Under the pieces are notes generated by a model, which had not been told where the DNA came from, searched no databases, and saw only the letters and a program-made list of their open reading frames with translations. From Gnomoniopsis sp. IMI 355080 (lineage: Eukaryota > Ascomycota > Sordariomycetes > Diaporthales > Gnomoniaceae), in contig JAPEVC010000174.1 of the NCBI GenBank assembly GCA_027946555.1, forward strand, positions 1 to 64,000: a stretch of DNA of 64,000 nucleotides, written 5' to 3'. Both the position numbers and the translations under genes were made by a program. Below are positions 11,840 to 23,458 of the stretch, piece after piece. Numbering within the stretch: the stretch's first letter is position 1; every line of letters starts with the position of its first letter.

Positions 11840-13406
11840 ATGCCAGTGGCCGACCTTGAGCACGGTTCTGTCCCTCTCATCACCTTGAACCGATCACGGA
11901 ATTACCAACGGCTCGACGACGACCCTTTCGACGCTGACACGGCCTATCCCGGGGACCATCACCAGCCTTCTACCCAAAAAATGGATCGCGGGCCTCTGCA
12001 GAGCATGCGCGAGGCGCGGAAAGGTGCGACAAAATCCGGAATCGCAATACTGTCCTCATACGTCTTCGATTGGTGTATTATTTTGGTACTTCTTGGGGTG
12101 TCATTGTATTTGGACAAGCACGAACCAAATCACCACCCCTTCAGTCTTGAGGACCCAAATATATCGTAAGTGTGCATAGCAAAAAACTGGTAATACCCAA
12201 TGAGACTCCCCTCACCACTAAACCTTTCTCTAGTTTTCCTTTCACAGAGCACGAAACCGTACCACCATGGCTGCTCGTCACACTTTCCGCCGGCCTGCCC
12301 ATCGTCGTTATTCCCATCATTAGCCTCATCTTCATCCCCGGGCACACGGTACCACCAGGGACACCCAAGTCGCTCATCTGGAAGCGCAAACTCTGGGAGC
12401 TGCACGTCGGATGGCTTGGCTTCGCGCTCTCCATTGCATCCACATGGTTCATCACCAACAGCACCAAGAACCTCCTCGGCAAACCTCGTCCAGACTTTCT
12501 CGCGCGGTGTAATCCAGACATCGCGAATTGGACCGATTTCATTGTGGGTGGGGTAGACGTAGGAAACGGGTTTCAACGCTTGGTGAGCGCAGAGATTTGC
12601 CAGGGCGTGGAAGGAAGGGATCTGCAAGATGGATTCAGGAGCTATCCCAGTGGACACTCAAGTTCCTCAATGGCTGGGCTGGGGTATTTGAGTTTGTTCA
12701 TCGCTAGCAAATTCGCCATCACGTTTCCTTTTCTGTAAGTATTTTCCAACCTGCTATAAGTGCCACCCGGCCTCAAAAGCGCCAGCAAACTGACCCTGGA
12801 CCCAGCGCACCCGGAAACCCAGCCCTCACGGTCGCAGCCTTTCCCTCGCGCAGCGGCGCCAACGCACCCGCAGCCGCTGCCGATGAGCAGCTTCACACGC
12901 CAAACAACTCAGCAGGCACCCGCCTGTTTAGCGCGCACAACGCCCGCCTTGCTTCAGCGCGCCAGCAAGCCGCCGCCCCGCCTCTCTACCTGCTCTTTGC
13001 CACTTTGGTACCCTTCTTCATCGCCGTTTTCATCTCGGCAAGCCGATGGTTCGATTTCCGACACGCTGGCTTCGATATCCTCTGTGGCAACATCATCGGA
13101 CTCACGAGTGCTTTCTTCGCGTTCCGCTGGTACCATCTGCCGATTGCTCAGGGCGCCGGGTGGGCGTGGGGTCCAAGGTGTGCGGATAAAGCCTGGTGGG
13201 CTGGCGTTGGCAGTTTCAGTTACGCCGTAGATTGGGAGGAGGAGACGTATGGTGATGCTGGGTGGAGGGCGTCCGGGGACGGAGGCTTGGCTATGGAGGA
13301 GGGACGTGGGCAGGGGCCGAAGGTGTTCAGCATGGCAAGTGCAAGTGCAGGGAGTGATGTGCATTCAGACATGGTAGATCGAGATGCGAGGAGGAGAATG
13401 ACATAG
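11840..13406 (+). CDS. PAP2-family lipid phosphate phosphatase (LPP/DPP1-like)
   Basis: Membrane phosphatase expected to dephosphorylate phosphatidate, diacylglycerol pyrophosphate or related lipid phosphates. Exons 11840-12165, 12234-12734 and 12806-13406 (introns 68 and 71 bp, GTAAGT donors) give 475 aa. All three PAP2 signatures are present: KNLLGKPRP (187-195), PSGH (247-250) and SRxxxxxHxxxD (Ser355, Arg356, His362, Asp366). Hydrophobic segments appear around residues 82-98, 120-145, 165-180, 260-275, 335-355 and 370-385, fitting six helices. Odd: an Ala/Pro/Asn-rich loop of about 60 residues (277-335) follows the second splice site, just after the PSGH-bearing segment, and there is a long charged C-terminal tail. 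Substrate cannot be told from sequence. Confidence 0.92.
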
Positions 13407-14438
13407 AATGTATGTCAACCTGTGCTCGTATATACTGTTTAAGATTTAGCGGACATCAATCACACAATAAGTCTGTCAATGCCTGTTATGATCTGTGCTC
13501 GCCAATGTTGAGCAGCTCTTCCTCAAAGCTGTGGAGTGGGATGGCCTATGTCGAAGAGTGTCTTATGTGTCTACCTAGATAGGTAGTCTTCTGCTTCGCA
13601 TAACAGGAATCATGAGAACCTCGGAAGACAACCATGAAAGGATCCTCAGCAGACTTAGCCAATCGCAGGGACTACAAGACCCGACATCGTACCTTAGGTA
13701 CGGCGTACGATACTAGGTCCATCACCGGTTAGTATACTCGGATCATAAGATCCCTAAGGAGGAACTCGTGGCAATAGTGACGGAACGACAAGCACACACA
13801 CAAGCAGTCGACGCATCTGTCAAAGGATGCCTTTCAAGACAATGATGGTCTGCTGTTTACCAACACCGTACAGCTCCAACTACCTCACGTACTCGACACT
13901 TACGGAAATGATTTACAATGCAGTCAGTGGAACCCAATGTTCGCCTCGCTGTAATAATTAGCTCAGCGCAAGAGTGGTATCTCTAGAGTCCAAATCAGTC
14001 GTAGAACCCACATCGGCCGACCAGCCGTACCAAGACCTATGAACGCCATATGCCTGTAATGAGATTGCCAACTGTCGCCCGGAAAATAGGAGAAAACATC
14101 TCTAGTTGGCAATGTAACGTTCCGAAACCCAAAGCACTCCACGCGCACCTCTGATGCCGTTTCAAAGTAATTAATGTCGTCGTCACAACGAAAAAAGTCG
14201 CTGTAAATAGCTGTAGTCTGCCAAAGCCATCAAAGCAAAAGCAAGCGAAGTTCCCTCGAGGCGACAAATCAATAACTCGCCGAAGTTCTCCAGCTCCCTC
14301 TCTGTAGATGATTTTCACGTAGACCTAATCACAAAGGAAGAGAATCTGGGCGAGGAGGGAGCCCTTTAAAAAGAACTTGGGATTGAGGAACCCTCGCCGC
14401 TCGAGCGCACGCAGCAGAGACTTCGTTGGCGTGGACGA
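13407..14438. other. Convergent intergenic region
   Basis: Lies between the 3' ends of the PAP2 gene (+) and CK2 beta (-). It contains a near-palindrome CTACCTAGATAGGTAG at 13571-13586. Nothing coding recognised. Confidence 0.5.
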
Positions 14439-15602
14439 CTAAGCCATCGCATCCGGAGGGCCAGCGTTGCCGACCTGCTGAGGTGGAGCCACATCCATAT
14501 CCTCCTGAGACGGTACGCCAGATTCCTCCTCTTCTTCATCGTCATCCTCAATGTCGCCGTCATCCTTAAAACCGGGTTCGATCTCCTGTCGCTTGAGGCG
14601 GTGGCGCATCTTATCGCGCTGCTTGTCTTGCCAGCGCATTAGGGTGGCAGGGGCGTGAACCTTGAAACCAAAGACCTTCGGTATATAGCGCTCAGCGGAC
14701 TTTGTTGGAACGAGCGAGGGGTACACTTGAAACAGTATATTGTGGAAGGAGGTGCCGAAGTAGGCGCCATCGATGGTCGCGTGGCGACTCGACTTGGGGT
14801 TGTACATGTCCTCGCAGCGGGCGCACCACAGCTTGACAGGTTTTAGATTAGGGACGTCGGACAGTCCCATGGGCAACAGAGGATGTGAGTTGCAGTTGAC
14901 GCGTGGGCATTTGCCAAAATCGGCCTTCTTGTATTTCTCGAGCTATTGAACGTCCTCGTCAGTCGATGAAGCATTAATCCAAGAGCATGCGATCGCGTAT
15001 CGCAAAGAGCACAACATACCATCTTGCCGAGACCTCTAGTCGTGACAATGTACCGAGCGTGGACCAAGCCATACAGATGGCGTGCGGACTTCTCGATAGC
15101 CTCGCGCATCTCATCATCGCAATCGACGTCGAATACATCGGTAATCAGGTCGAGCGCGTACTGGTAATACTGGACCTCGGTGTTGAGGCCTGTAAGATTG
15201 AACCTGTCGGTCAGGTACTCCTCGTCGATCTCGCAGAAGTACTCGTTGCCTCGGGAGGAGATGAACTGTTCGTAGATACAATCGGTCAGTCTTCGCGCTC
15301 TCTTGCTTGGGTACTCCAGCATGACGACCGTGTCGAGGACACGTTTGGTGGAGGCTGAAGCCATAATGAGAGATGGGCATTGAACTCAAAAAGGAAGGGA
15401 ACAGTGGTGGGTTGTGGTGGGTGAGCAGTTGTTGCCCAGACACAGGCACAGCTTGATCACAGTAGCTGGCCAGGCAGGCAAGCAAAGGCTTCACCCCACT
15501 CCATCACCATCCACAAATAATAAACTGCAAATTGCAACATACCCAATCCCGCCAGTAGCTGGTATAGTCACTCTCGCTCTCAGACACAAAGTCATCCATC
15601 AT
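14439..15602 (-). CDS. CKB1: Casein kinase 2 regulatory subunit beta
   Basis: Regulatory subunit that dimerises and binds the catalytic alpha subunits of CK2. Three exons on the minus strand: 15602..15543 (20 codons), 15265..15020 and 14942..14439, with introns of 277 and 77 bp (both GTATGT donors); product 269 aa. The long frame starting at ATG 15364 is misleading: its first 33 residues match no CK2 beta, while the CAG at 15268-15266 is an acceptor placed exactly before FISSRGNEYF. The upstream exon supplies an acidic N-terminus ending SYWRDW, which completes the family's conserved W-x-x-W-F block. Zinc ligands Cys114, Cys119, Cys142 and Cys145 are present, as are SSRHATIDGAYFGTSF and an acidic C-terminal tail. 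The second ATG at 15599 is an equally possible start. Confidence 0.94.
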
Positions 15603-16310
15603 TGCGATCCTGTTCTTGCCCTTCTCTTGTCCTGGTGAATGTTGTTGGCGATAGTGATGTTTTGAAGCTGGGCACAATGGGGCTGAGGTAGTGGGTTAAT
15701 TGGTGTTGACAGATTCACGGAACAGATCTTCGTCCTTGATGTTAGACTTGACGTCGGCTGTGGAAGACACAGGTGGTGAATCTCAAGGGTGGTGGATCAG
15801 GCCCTGCAGTGAAGGAGGGACGTTGAAACTGTGATTGCGGCTCTTTCAGTCTGCCGGGGTGGGACAGGCAGATCTGGTGGGGGTTGAAAGTGGGGCCACC
15901 AGCGGTACCCTGTCGACAGGATCTGGGATTATATACTTAAGCTGAATCTGTCCCACAACTTTGAAAACTAAACTCCCAGAATAAAGTCATCTTTCTCTTC
16001 ATCCAGTGATGGCTCACGAAGTGTTTCAAATGCATCAGAGGCCAGTCACAACTATTTTTGTTCTATTAGAGATAGTCGATACATGTAGATGCTTGTGCAG
16101 TAGCTTTCTTCTAGCCGATGAGTATTATCCTCAGTCAAGTGGCCCCAGATGGTCAGGGTGGCATTGATTAATATTGTGCTAATGACCCGCCAAATGGTGT
16201 CTTCAATTATCCTCTGAAGCTATAAGGTACTTATACCCTCTTAGCTTAAACAACTCTTCAACCCCTTAGGGAACCCTGTGGCATAATGCATTAGTAACTA
16301 CATATGTGCC

Positions 16311-16329
16311 TACCTAGGTAGATAGGTAC
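16311..16329. repeat. CCTAGGTA-type palindromic motif
   Basis: TACCTAGGTA is a perfect palindrome at 16311-16320, followed by GATAGGTAC. One of many related copies in intergenic DNA of this window. Confidence 0.6.
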
Positions 16330-18450
16330 TAACAGGCGGCTTCATCCCAATCACATTGGCTTTACAAATTTGGCATTGTGAATAACATTTGAACACATAT
16401 AATTTTGCAAAACTTGTCGAAAAATTTCTGTGGAAATACTACATAGTCGAATCGCTTTGCATCAGACGAATTGTGAATTGCCATATTGACAGAATGGCTA
16501 TGGCTGGAAATGACCATAAGCGAGAAAGGTATTTGATTCCGTGCAATTATCTCCTTCATGTCACCATGAAATCAGACCCACACAACTTGGTGTGAATAAG
16601 AGGCTCGAACGGAATAATATTGCAATATTCTGGTATTATACTAGGGTCTGCATCCCTTTCCCACTTGGCTGCGCAGTCTTAATGACTTTAAATCATCTAG
16701 TCTCGGAGAATTAATACCAAAAAGTCTTACCATATAAGATTCAAGTGCCACAGTCAGCATGTCAAGTCATTCCTGGGTTGCCAGTCATTTGCAGCCAACA
16801 CTGACGACGGCACCTCATGCTCATGCCACAGAGAAACATGATCTAGGAACATCAAGACTGTCACAGTACTTTTCTAAAATGGAGACAGATTTTTTGAGGG
16901 ATTCTTTAATTCTTAATCTCCCCATGCCATATACTTGAGCTTGATTGCAGATCCACGAGCGCTGTCCTACGTTGCTCGGCTGCCCGCTCAACACAGTTGT
17001 CATTCGGTCGAGGACACCATCCATTATTGGGAAACAAGCCTCTACCAAGTCAAATTCTGGATCATAAGTCCTGAAAATCATTTATTTATTCTCTATCATG
17101 GTGGAAAAATCATAAACAACCACCTCAGCTGTCAACAACATCGTTACGCCCACACTCACGCAACCTGAGATGATAGACACTTGCCATGTACTATATGTTG
17201 TCATGACCAATATCATCTGCTGAAAATGACTTTGGGTGAGTTGAATCTCCACTGAGACCTTTTTGACACTCTCAAATCTTCTGATGATACAGAATGATTT
17301 GTCTCGATCCTCGACGACTGGGTGTGCGTTGGTACTGTGGCTTACGCGTCCTCCGCTATACCCGCTCCTATTCATTCTAGACTAACCGAGCGCCAATTTT
17401 TCTTCTGCAAGGTACGGACTGGTGCCTATTGCTCCAAGGATGCGGCCAAAGTCGATATCACCTTGTATAGAAGTAATAATTATAACCCAGGCGTCGGTTC
17501 AGACTGCTCCGCTCCTCCTCTGGGCCACTGGGAGTGTACGAGTGCTTAGAGACGGCACTGCAAACTCTGAAGTACTGAATAAGTGAGAAAGGGAAGAAAC
17601 TCAGAATCTTGGACAGTAGTGAGACACAGAAGAGAGAGGTTGCACATGTTGCGGCACATGTAAAATTTCTCTGCTTGGTAGTCCATCACTTTTCGCCTAT
17701 TGGATATTTACGGGCGATGATGAACGGTTTTGATCTAATCTCTACTGAATTCAAGGCACCGACCAGCTCTGCTGATGGACAAGCTGAGGTCTTGAGTCCT
17801 GACATGCTTTAGGGGTCTCCCCAGACGCGATATGTGGGATCTTCATTCACAGTGGTCGTACTGGAAGGGGTTTACTATACTCATACGCCAGCCAACACAT
17901 ACAAAATTACGGGGTTAACAGCTTTTCGTGAGGGCCTCCGAGGTTCTAACGGCACCGAGATCTATCCACCCTTGGCGGGCGAGTGTTGTATCTTCATACA
18001 GTCTGGTTATAATCGTACGTTGTGGCGTACGTATTATCCCACCCAAGTCGCTAGTAAATAGAAGCTTTATCGAAATTGCCGCAGACTCCCAGCATTTGGC
18101 ATAATTAGCCGCTATAGCAACAGATATGCCACAACTCCCTCATAGTGGTCAGTATCTACGCGAACCCGGGTATGTAAGCCGCTTAGCGGACTACACAGCC
18201 AATTCCCGAGTGGCTCTCCGACTATGCGAATGTTCCAGATTGTACGAACGTGCAACCCTCGCTAAGCGTGACATGCCAAATTCCATGCTGGTCTAGGTAC
18301 CTCTAAGGTGCCTTGGCATGTGTGGTGGCTTGGAAGCCGCGCCGGGCCACCCCCAAGGTGTGTATAGGACATCCTCCCGGCCCGGTTCTAATCAAGGTAG
18401 TTGGGGACCCACTTTCTCTCTTCGATCAAAGGCGGGGCTATGCTCTTAGC

Positions 18451-18474
18451 TACCTAAGTAACTAGGTAGGTATA
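18451..18474. repeat. TACCTAAGTAACTAGGTAGGTA motif cluster
   Basis: Two related half-sites (TACCTAAGTA and CTAGGTAGGTA) side by side in the gene-poor region. They belong to the same motif family as the copies near 16311, 30181, 40561 and 60061. Confidence 0.55.
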
Positions 18475-18520
18475 GTATTCCACATTGCAGCTTACATGAC
18501 CCCATACCTTTGATGTCTGA

Positions 18521-18598
18521 GGTCAAATCGCCCCGGTTCTTAGCGTTCTGGTTAAATCACCTGATTTCTTAGCGTTCTGGTCAAACCAACCTGGTTCT
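18521..18598. repeat. 29-bp tandem repeat, about 2.7 copies
   Basis: Copies begin at 18521, 18550 and 18579; the third is partial (20 bases). Each copy starts GGTYAAAYC, and the two complete units end TTCTTAGCGTTCT. The two complete units are both exactly 29 bases and differ at a handful of positions. This is a small minisatellite in non-coding sequence; no promoter or gene association is evident. Confidence 0.8.
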
Positions 18599-20531
18599 AC
18601 AATTTACGCTTGTCCTGGCCTGCATGTGGCTCTTGACGGTCGCTCAGCTTCGACTATGCACTGTCACCCACCAAGAGTGGGTCGGTCTCGGTGCCGCCGG
18701 CAGTGAGGCACACACGAGTATCGAAATTACGCGGATACCACTCCAGGTTAATGAGCTGTGGCTTTTTTCCAAAAGCCATACTGACAAAGTTTCAAGACAG
18801 CTACCAGCAGGGATTGTCAGCTCGTAGAGATCGTGTCTCGCCGTCACAGGCTCGGTCGAGAATTTGATTCGGCGCCCCCGGAGAGCAGAGATGGTCTGGC
18901 ACCCTCATGTACTGCAGCTAAAAGGCGTAAAGGGCCAGGAAGTGCAGCCTTAGCACAAGCGGAGTCGAGCAAAGTTTCGTGTAGCAAGCCAGACTCACCT
19001 TGGAGGAAAGCTGATTGATCAATCGAGAAAGACGCCGGTTGGGAAGGGACGTGACAAACCTCGGGGCCCTTGCGCAGAACCCACTGGAAAAAAGAGGAAC
19101 AGGATATGATTTTGCTCTGCTAAGAGAGTGTCTCAGCCCTACGAGACAACGGCCGGCATCCACTGGTATCCTGTATGGATGGAGCCGTGGGTCGCCTTGG
19201 TGGCATGCAAGTAAGCTTGGAAGCGGTCCTGCGTCTGCCGAGAGGAACATCGAACCTTGTCGTTGGTGCTGCGTGCCCTGTAGATTGTCGGTGAGCCCGG
19301 AAGGATCGTCATGAACAGACGCGAGCTGTGTGTGTGCGTAATATGCGGCGAGTTGATGTGAGTATCCGCGCCGGAGCTGGGGATCCTCGACGTCGCCCGA
19401 GACGGGGAGCACAAGAGGTGATCGGCGCAGGCGCAAGATTGCAGGATCTCTGTGTTCCCCTACTTGCGCTGTTATGGAACAACGGTTGGCTGCATGTGCT
19501 AGGGTGCGCAAGATTGGTTTGATCATCTGAAAATACGAAAAATTTGCTCATGAAAGAAATAGCACTTTCGGCGGACCAGTAGTCCGGTCGGAGGTAACTG
19601 GAAAGACGACCATAAGGCTGCGTGGACGCCTAACAATCCCGGGCGGCATTGACCAACCGCTGAGATAGCTCTCTCAGACCCCGACCCCCTCACAGGTTGC
19701 CTGCTTCGCATATCTTCAGAGGTGGTATCTGGAATATTGCTTCTGCATGTTTTCATGCAAATGTAGCGCGTTCGGAAGAGCCAGTTCGCAGCCGTGGGCT
19801 TCGCGCATGAACTGCGCGTTTGACAGTTGTTGTGGTGGAGGAAGGGAGCGGTAGTGCAGAGGTTAGTAGGTCTGCGTCATCTCACAAAATTCTGGAAGGT
19901 TGCCTATTTCGGCGAAGCACATGAGTCCGATGTTGCATAGCAGGGTACCGCACCCTTGTTGACCAAAGATCCCCTCCATGTTGGCCAGTCTGAGAGCGTT
20001 CACCTTGGCCAAGTCCAGGCCAGAATGATCACAAGAGCGGTGAGTCAAGCAAGCCGTTCACTGGGAGGCGAGACGAAACTTGAAACGGAACATACGTGAC
20101 TTGGTCCCGCCCGCAGGAAGTGATCTCCATGTTGACAGAACCGCGCTTAGTTCGGTTGTGCCCTTTACAGCACATCAAGATATACCGTGGCAAGGATAGA
20201 GAAGAGCTAACACATTCTTGCAGCTCGTATCGTCCCTGAATTCAACACAAGAGAGGAGGAACATTGGGCCACGGAGCCCAAAGAGCCGCCAAAATTGCTA
20301 TATACTGTGCACCCTCAGAATCGGGCACGAGGGCGGCGGACATGCTCGGTTAGGTTCCACAAGAAAAAAAGGTGACAATGCTCCGCTTATTACAATCAAA
20401 GACATTGTGATAAGCCGCGTGGGAAGTGGGTATTGGGTGCAGCAAAAGCGCGGAGCGGAGCGCTGCATGTCTGGCAGCGTCCAGGTGCTCCACGGCACCT
20501 CGATCAGATGTGCTACATTCCTCAGCAGACC

Positions 20532-20545
20532 CACACACACACACA
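20532..20545. repeat. (CA)7 microsatellite
   Basis: Seven consecutive CA dinucleotides in non-coding sequence. Confidence 0.8.
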
Positions 20546-22723
20546 TGACTGCGACATTGTAGGATGGAAGCCAAGGCTGCGGGATAGTTGAATTGGAAGT
20601 GCTTGGGCGGGTCGACGACCTGGTCGGAGCCGAACTGGCAAGCTTGATCTGCCGCCTTCCCAAGTCACTACCGCAAGGTGGTTGTAGTATCTTGTACTTT
20701 TTCTGAAAGGGAGATTGGGTGATTCAAACTCGCAGCCTGCCTGACGGGCGGTTTGAGCCGATGACAGGGACTCCGGAGATTGTCGTTGTACGTCCGCGTT
20801 GACGGAACCACGAGCGTGTTGTCGCAACGTACACACCACATACTATGTACTATGTGGTATGTTATACTGACACTGCCTGCTGGGTTACTATGCACTATTG
20901 AAATTCAATACTACCATAGACTATACGTAAGGTTACATAGTGCTTACCAGGTTAGGAGTAGCAGGCAGGGATCACCCTTACAGAGTATATCTGATGTCTC
21001 ACTTGCTTCGAGAGTCCAACCTCGCTGCGGCCTCGTGGCCTCGCTGCCTTGTCAATGTCTCGCTGACATTTTTTATTTTCTCCTTGTAACTGGCTAGATG
21101 GTCAAATACATCCGGTATCTACTTTTGGTGAACCACTTGTGTTTGACTAAAACCGTGTAGAATTTCCTTTTCCAACAGATCTTTTGGCCACTCACCAGCC
21201 TCCTCTTCAGCTCAGCCTCACTCATGCTCATGAAGGGTCGGCGCCGGCAAGCAAGTTAACGTCGGAAGTAAATCTCTGAAGATCGGTTGCAACCTTCACG
21301 TCCTTGGGATATTAGTGTCACACTACGTCAAACCCCGGACAGCGGATGCAAATTGAAACCTTGATATGCCCGTCAACGTATGTCGCAAGGGCGGAACATG
21401 TCGTCAGTAGGCGGAATTAGAAAAGTAGCCGAAGGAGAGCGTGGGTGTACATTGGGACGAAACTACAGTAAATCTGTACCTACTGAGGAACTCAAACGGA
21501 CACTTGGACATGCGTATTGTACAGTACCCCCGCATTCTCTTCCTTCGACTCGGTCTCTACATGGTACCTGCATTCCAAGGCCACCCACGTGTGCTGAGGT
21601 GGATCTCCTTAGCCTCTGCGCTTTCTATCAATTGGAGTCGACGCACGCCAGCACATCAAGACGAGAGCCGCAAAGTCTTGGCTTGCATCTTTCGAGATCC
21701 TTCCCGTGCTACAATATGTATGAAGTCGCATGCACAGCGTTTTTCTAAGAAACTACAACATAATCATTCCAAAAGAATGCGTCTGTTTCTCCTTTCTTTC
21801 AGGTAAGTAAGGATGTTCAGCTAGGCAGGGGTATCTTGGCGTTTTGTCCCAGAGTGCCACAGAATCGAGGCATATGTAAGTAATAAGCCACAGCGGTCCG
21901 TTGAAGACAAATCCTGGAAGCGCGGTATAACGTCTACCAAGGATAATTAAGCTTCTGTTGAACTAGAGCGATCATGGTACGCCAGCACATGCGAGGCAGG
22001 ATCGTCATGCCGGGGAGTGTCCCGCGAGCATGGCGCTTCCTACGTTTGGCTGTCTACATGTACTGTTGACCTACCTAGTCATTCTCGCTTGCTGCATGCC
22101 GATAAAAAACATCGATCTTTCAAATGCACATGGAAGGGTTGCCGATCGGGGATAGATGCATACATGGCCCGGGGGGGGGGTTCTTTTTTTCCTTTTTTTG
22201 TCTTGTTGTTGGGACCTCGCCTACTGCTGAAGTATCTGTAGTCAGGATGCATCGCCCTGGCAGAGTGCAAAGTTGGCAGAATCTTGGGGCGTAGCTCTAC
22301 CCACCTGGCCAGTCATGAGTATAAGAGCGTTGAACATATCTCCCAGTTCTCCTTCAGCCACAGCATAGAAAGCACAAAGGAAACACATGATTGTGTAGAC
22401 TGTCTTCTCTGTACTCAACCCATTGATGCTCAAGTTGTGAGACGCATCTCTTCTATCCGCTCTTCTTTCAGCATCGCAGATACCCATTCAATCTTTCAGT
22501 GTCTCTATTCAGATCATCACATTTGATACTCGACCGATCCAGGTGTCGCTTCACCTGCTCGTACCTGCCATTGCGAGTCACCTGGTTCCATAGAGCTCCT
22601 CGACTGCGAACCTGAACGTCAACCTGCGATCCTGCTACCAATAAGCGAAGGCGTGTTTAGGCCCTGCCTTTCACTTCGTGTTGTCCGACTCACTTTCATT
22701 CACACCGCATCGATCCTACCACT

Positions 22724-23458
22724 ATGCCCAGCTACTCGTCCCCGTCTGGCTCGATCCACCACAAGAGCACACAACGCCCATACACAAAACCCCATCGGTC
22801 GTATCTGTCCACGATGGACAACGCGCTGGCCAACGACGGTGCCAGTACCCAAGTCCCTAACTATAAGAAGAATAAGCCTCAACATGATCAGGACGCCACT
22901 GTTCCTTGGGCACGAGGGGCGGATCAAACTGACGTGACAGTCAAAAAGGATCTGCGCGATTTAAGGGGAACGGGCCATTGGACCGATGAAGTAGATTTCC
23001 AATTCGTCAGAGCCATGGGAAGCTCCAATCATACCAACATAGTTCAGGGTGCCAGCTCCTCCTATGTCACAACGCTCGAACTTCCCTACGACGATCAGTC
23101 TGGGACAAGAGACGACGATGAAGCACGCCAACTTCCACCCAATGCCATTGTTGACCCTCATCAAGCCGACCCTGTGTTCTATGACGAAGTCCACGACTGG
23201 GTCCTCAACACTCGTAACAACCGCATAGTCAATCCCCCAGGCGCCCACGACAATGCTAGAACATCACATCGTGGAAGGTCGACTCGAGAGTGCGGTAGTG
23301 CATCCTCTAGCTGGGTGTTGGTCTCGGCCACATTCTCCGACGCCAACAAGGACACTCAAGGCAACCGACTCGACGTACCACTCTCGTCAGCTGCCTCATA
23401 CAGTAGCTGGACTGACGTCGCTCTGGTGTCCGAAGCAAGTGTGCATCGATCTGCATGA
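22724..23458 (+). CDS. Hypothetical protein (244 aa), unrecognised
   Basis: Uninterrupted frame with ATG at 22724. The product is hydrophilic with no signal peptide or membrane segment. The N-terminus is Ser/His/Lys-rich. The central part is acidic and looks folded (TGHWTDEVDFQFVRAMG near residues 83-99, DPVFYDEVHDWVLNTRNN near 150-167). The C-terminal third is Ser-rich. Composition and length argue for a real gene at the edge of the gene-poor stretch, but I recognise no family and see no convincing introns. A shorter start at Met31 is possible. Confidence 0.55.
   Translation: MPSYSSPSGSIHHKSTQRPYTKPHRSYLSTMDNALANDGASTQVPNYKKNKPQHDQDATVPWARGADQTDVTVKKDLRDLRGTGHWTDEVDFQFVRAMGSSNHTNIVQGASSSYVTTLELPYDDQSGTRDDDEARQLPPNAIVDPHQADPVFYDEVHDWVLNTRNNRIVNPPGAHDNARTSHRGRSTRECGSASSSWVLVSATFSDANKDTQGNRLDVPLSSAASYSSWTDVALVSEASVHRSA

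Larger units (their letters stand above)
15603..22723. other. Gene-poor 7.1-kb stretch
   Basis: No gene I can support. The first 400 bases are probably the CK2 beta promoter and leader. The longest frames (18918-19526 on minus, about 200 codons; 21380-21806 on plus) overlap others and resemble nothing. Short Cys-containing frames at 17322-17549 and 17834-18061 may be chance or decayed fragments. Repeats listed separately: 29-bp tandem units at 18521-18598, a CA microsatellite at 20532-20545, a G10 run at 22171-22180 and CCTAGGTA-like motifs at 16311-16329, 18293-18313 and 18451-18474. Confidence 0.45.

Noticed and set aside
15114..15494. Minus-strand frame starting near 15364 taken as the CK2 beta N-terminus, and a second overlapping frame
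   Set aside because: The first 33 residues do not fit the family and the acceptor before FISSRGNEYF shows they are intron sequence; the other frame is a shadow.
18918..19526. 202-codon minus-strand ORF
   Set aside because: Longest frame of the gene-poor region, but Arg/Leu/Ser-rich without any domain, overlapped by plus-strand frames, and with no promoter or splice context.
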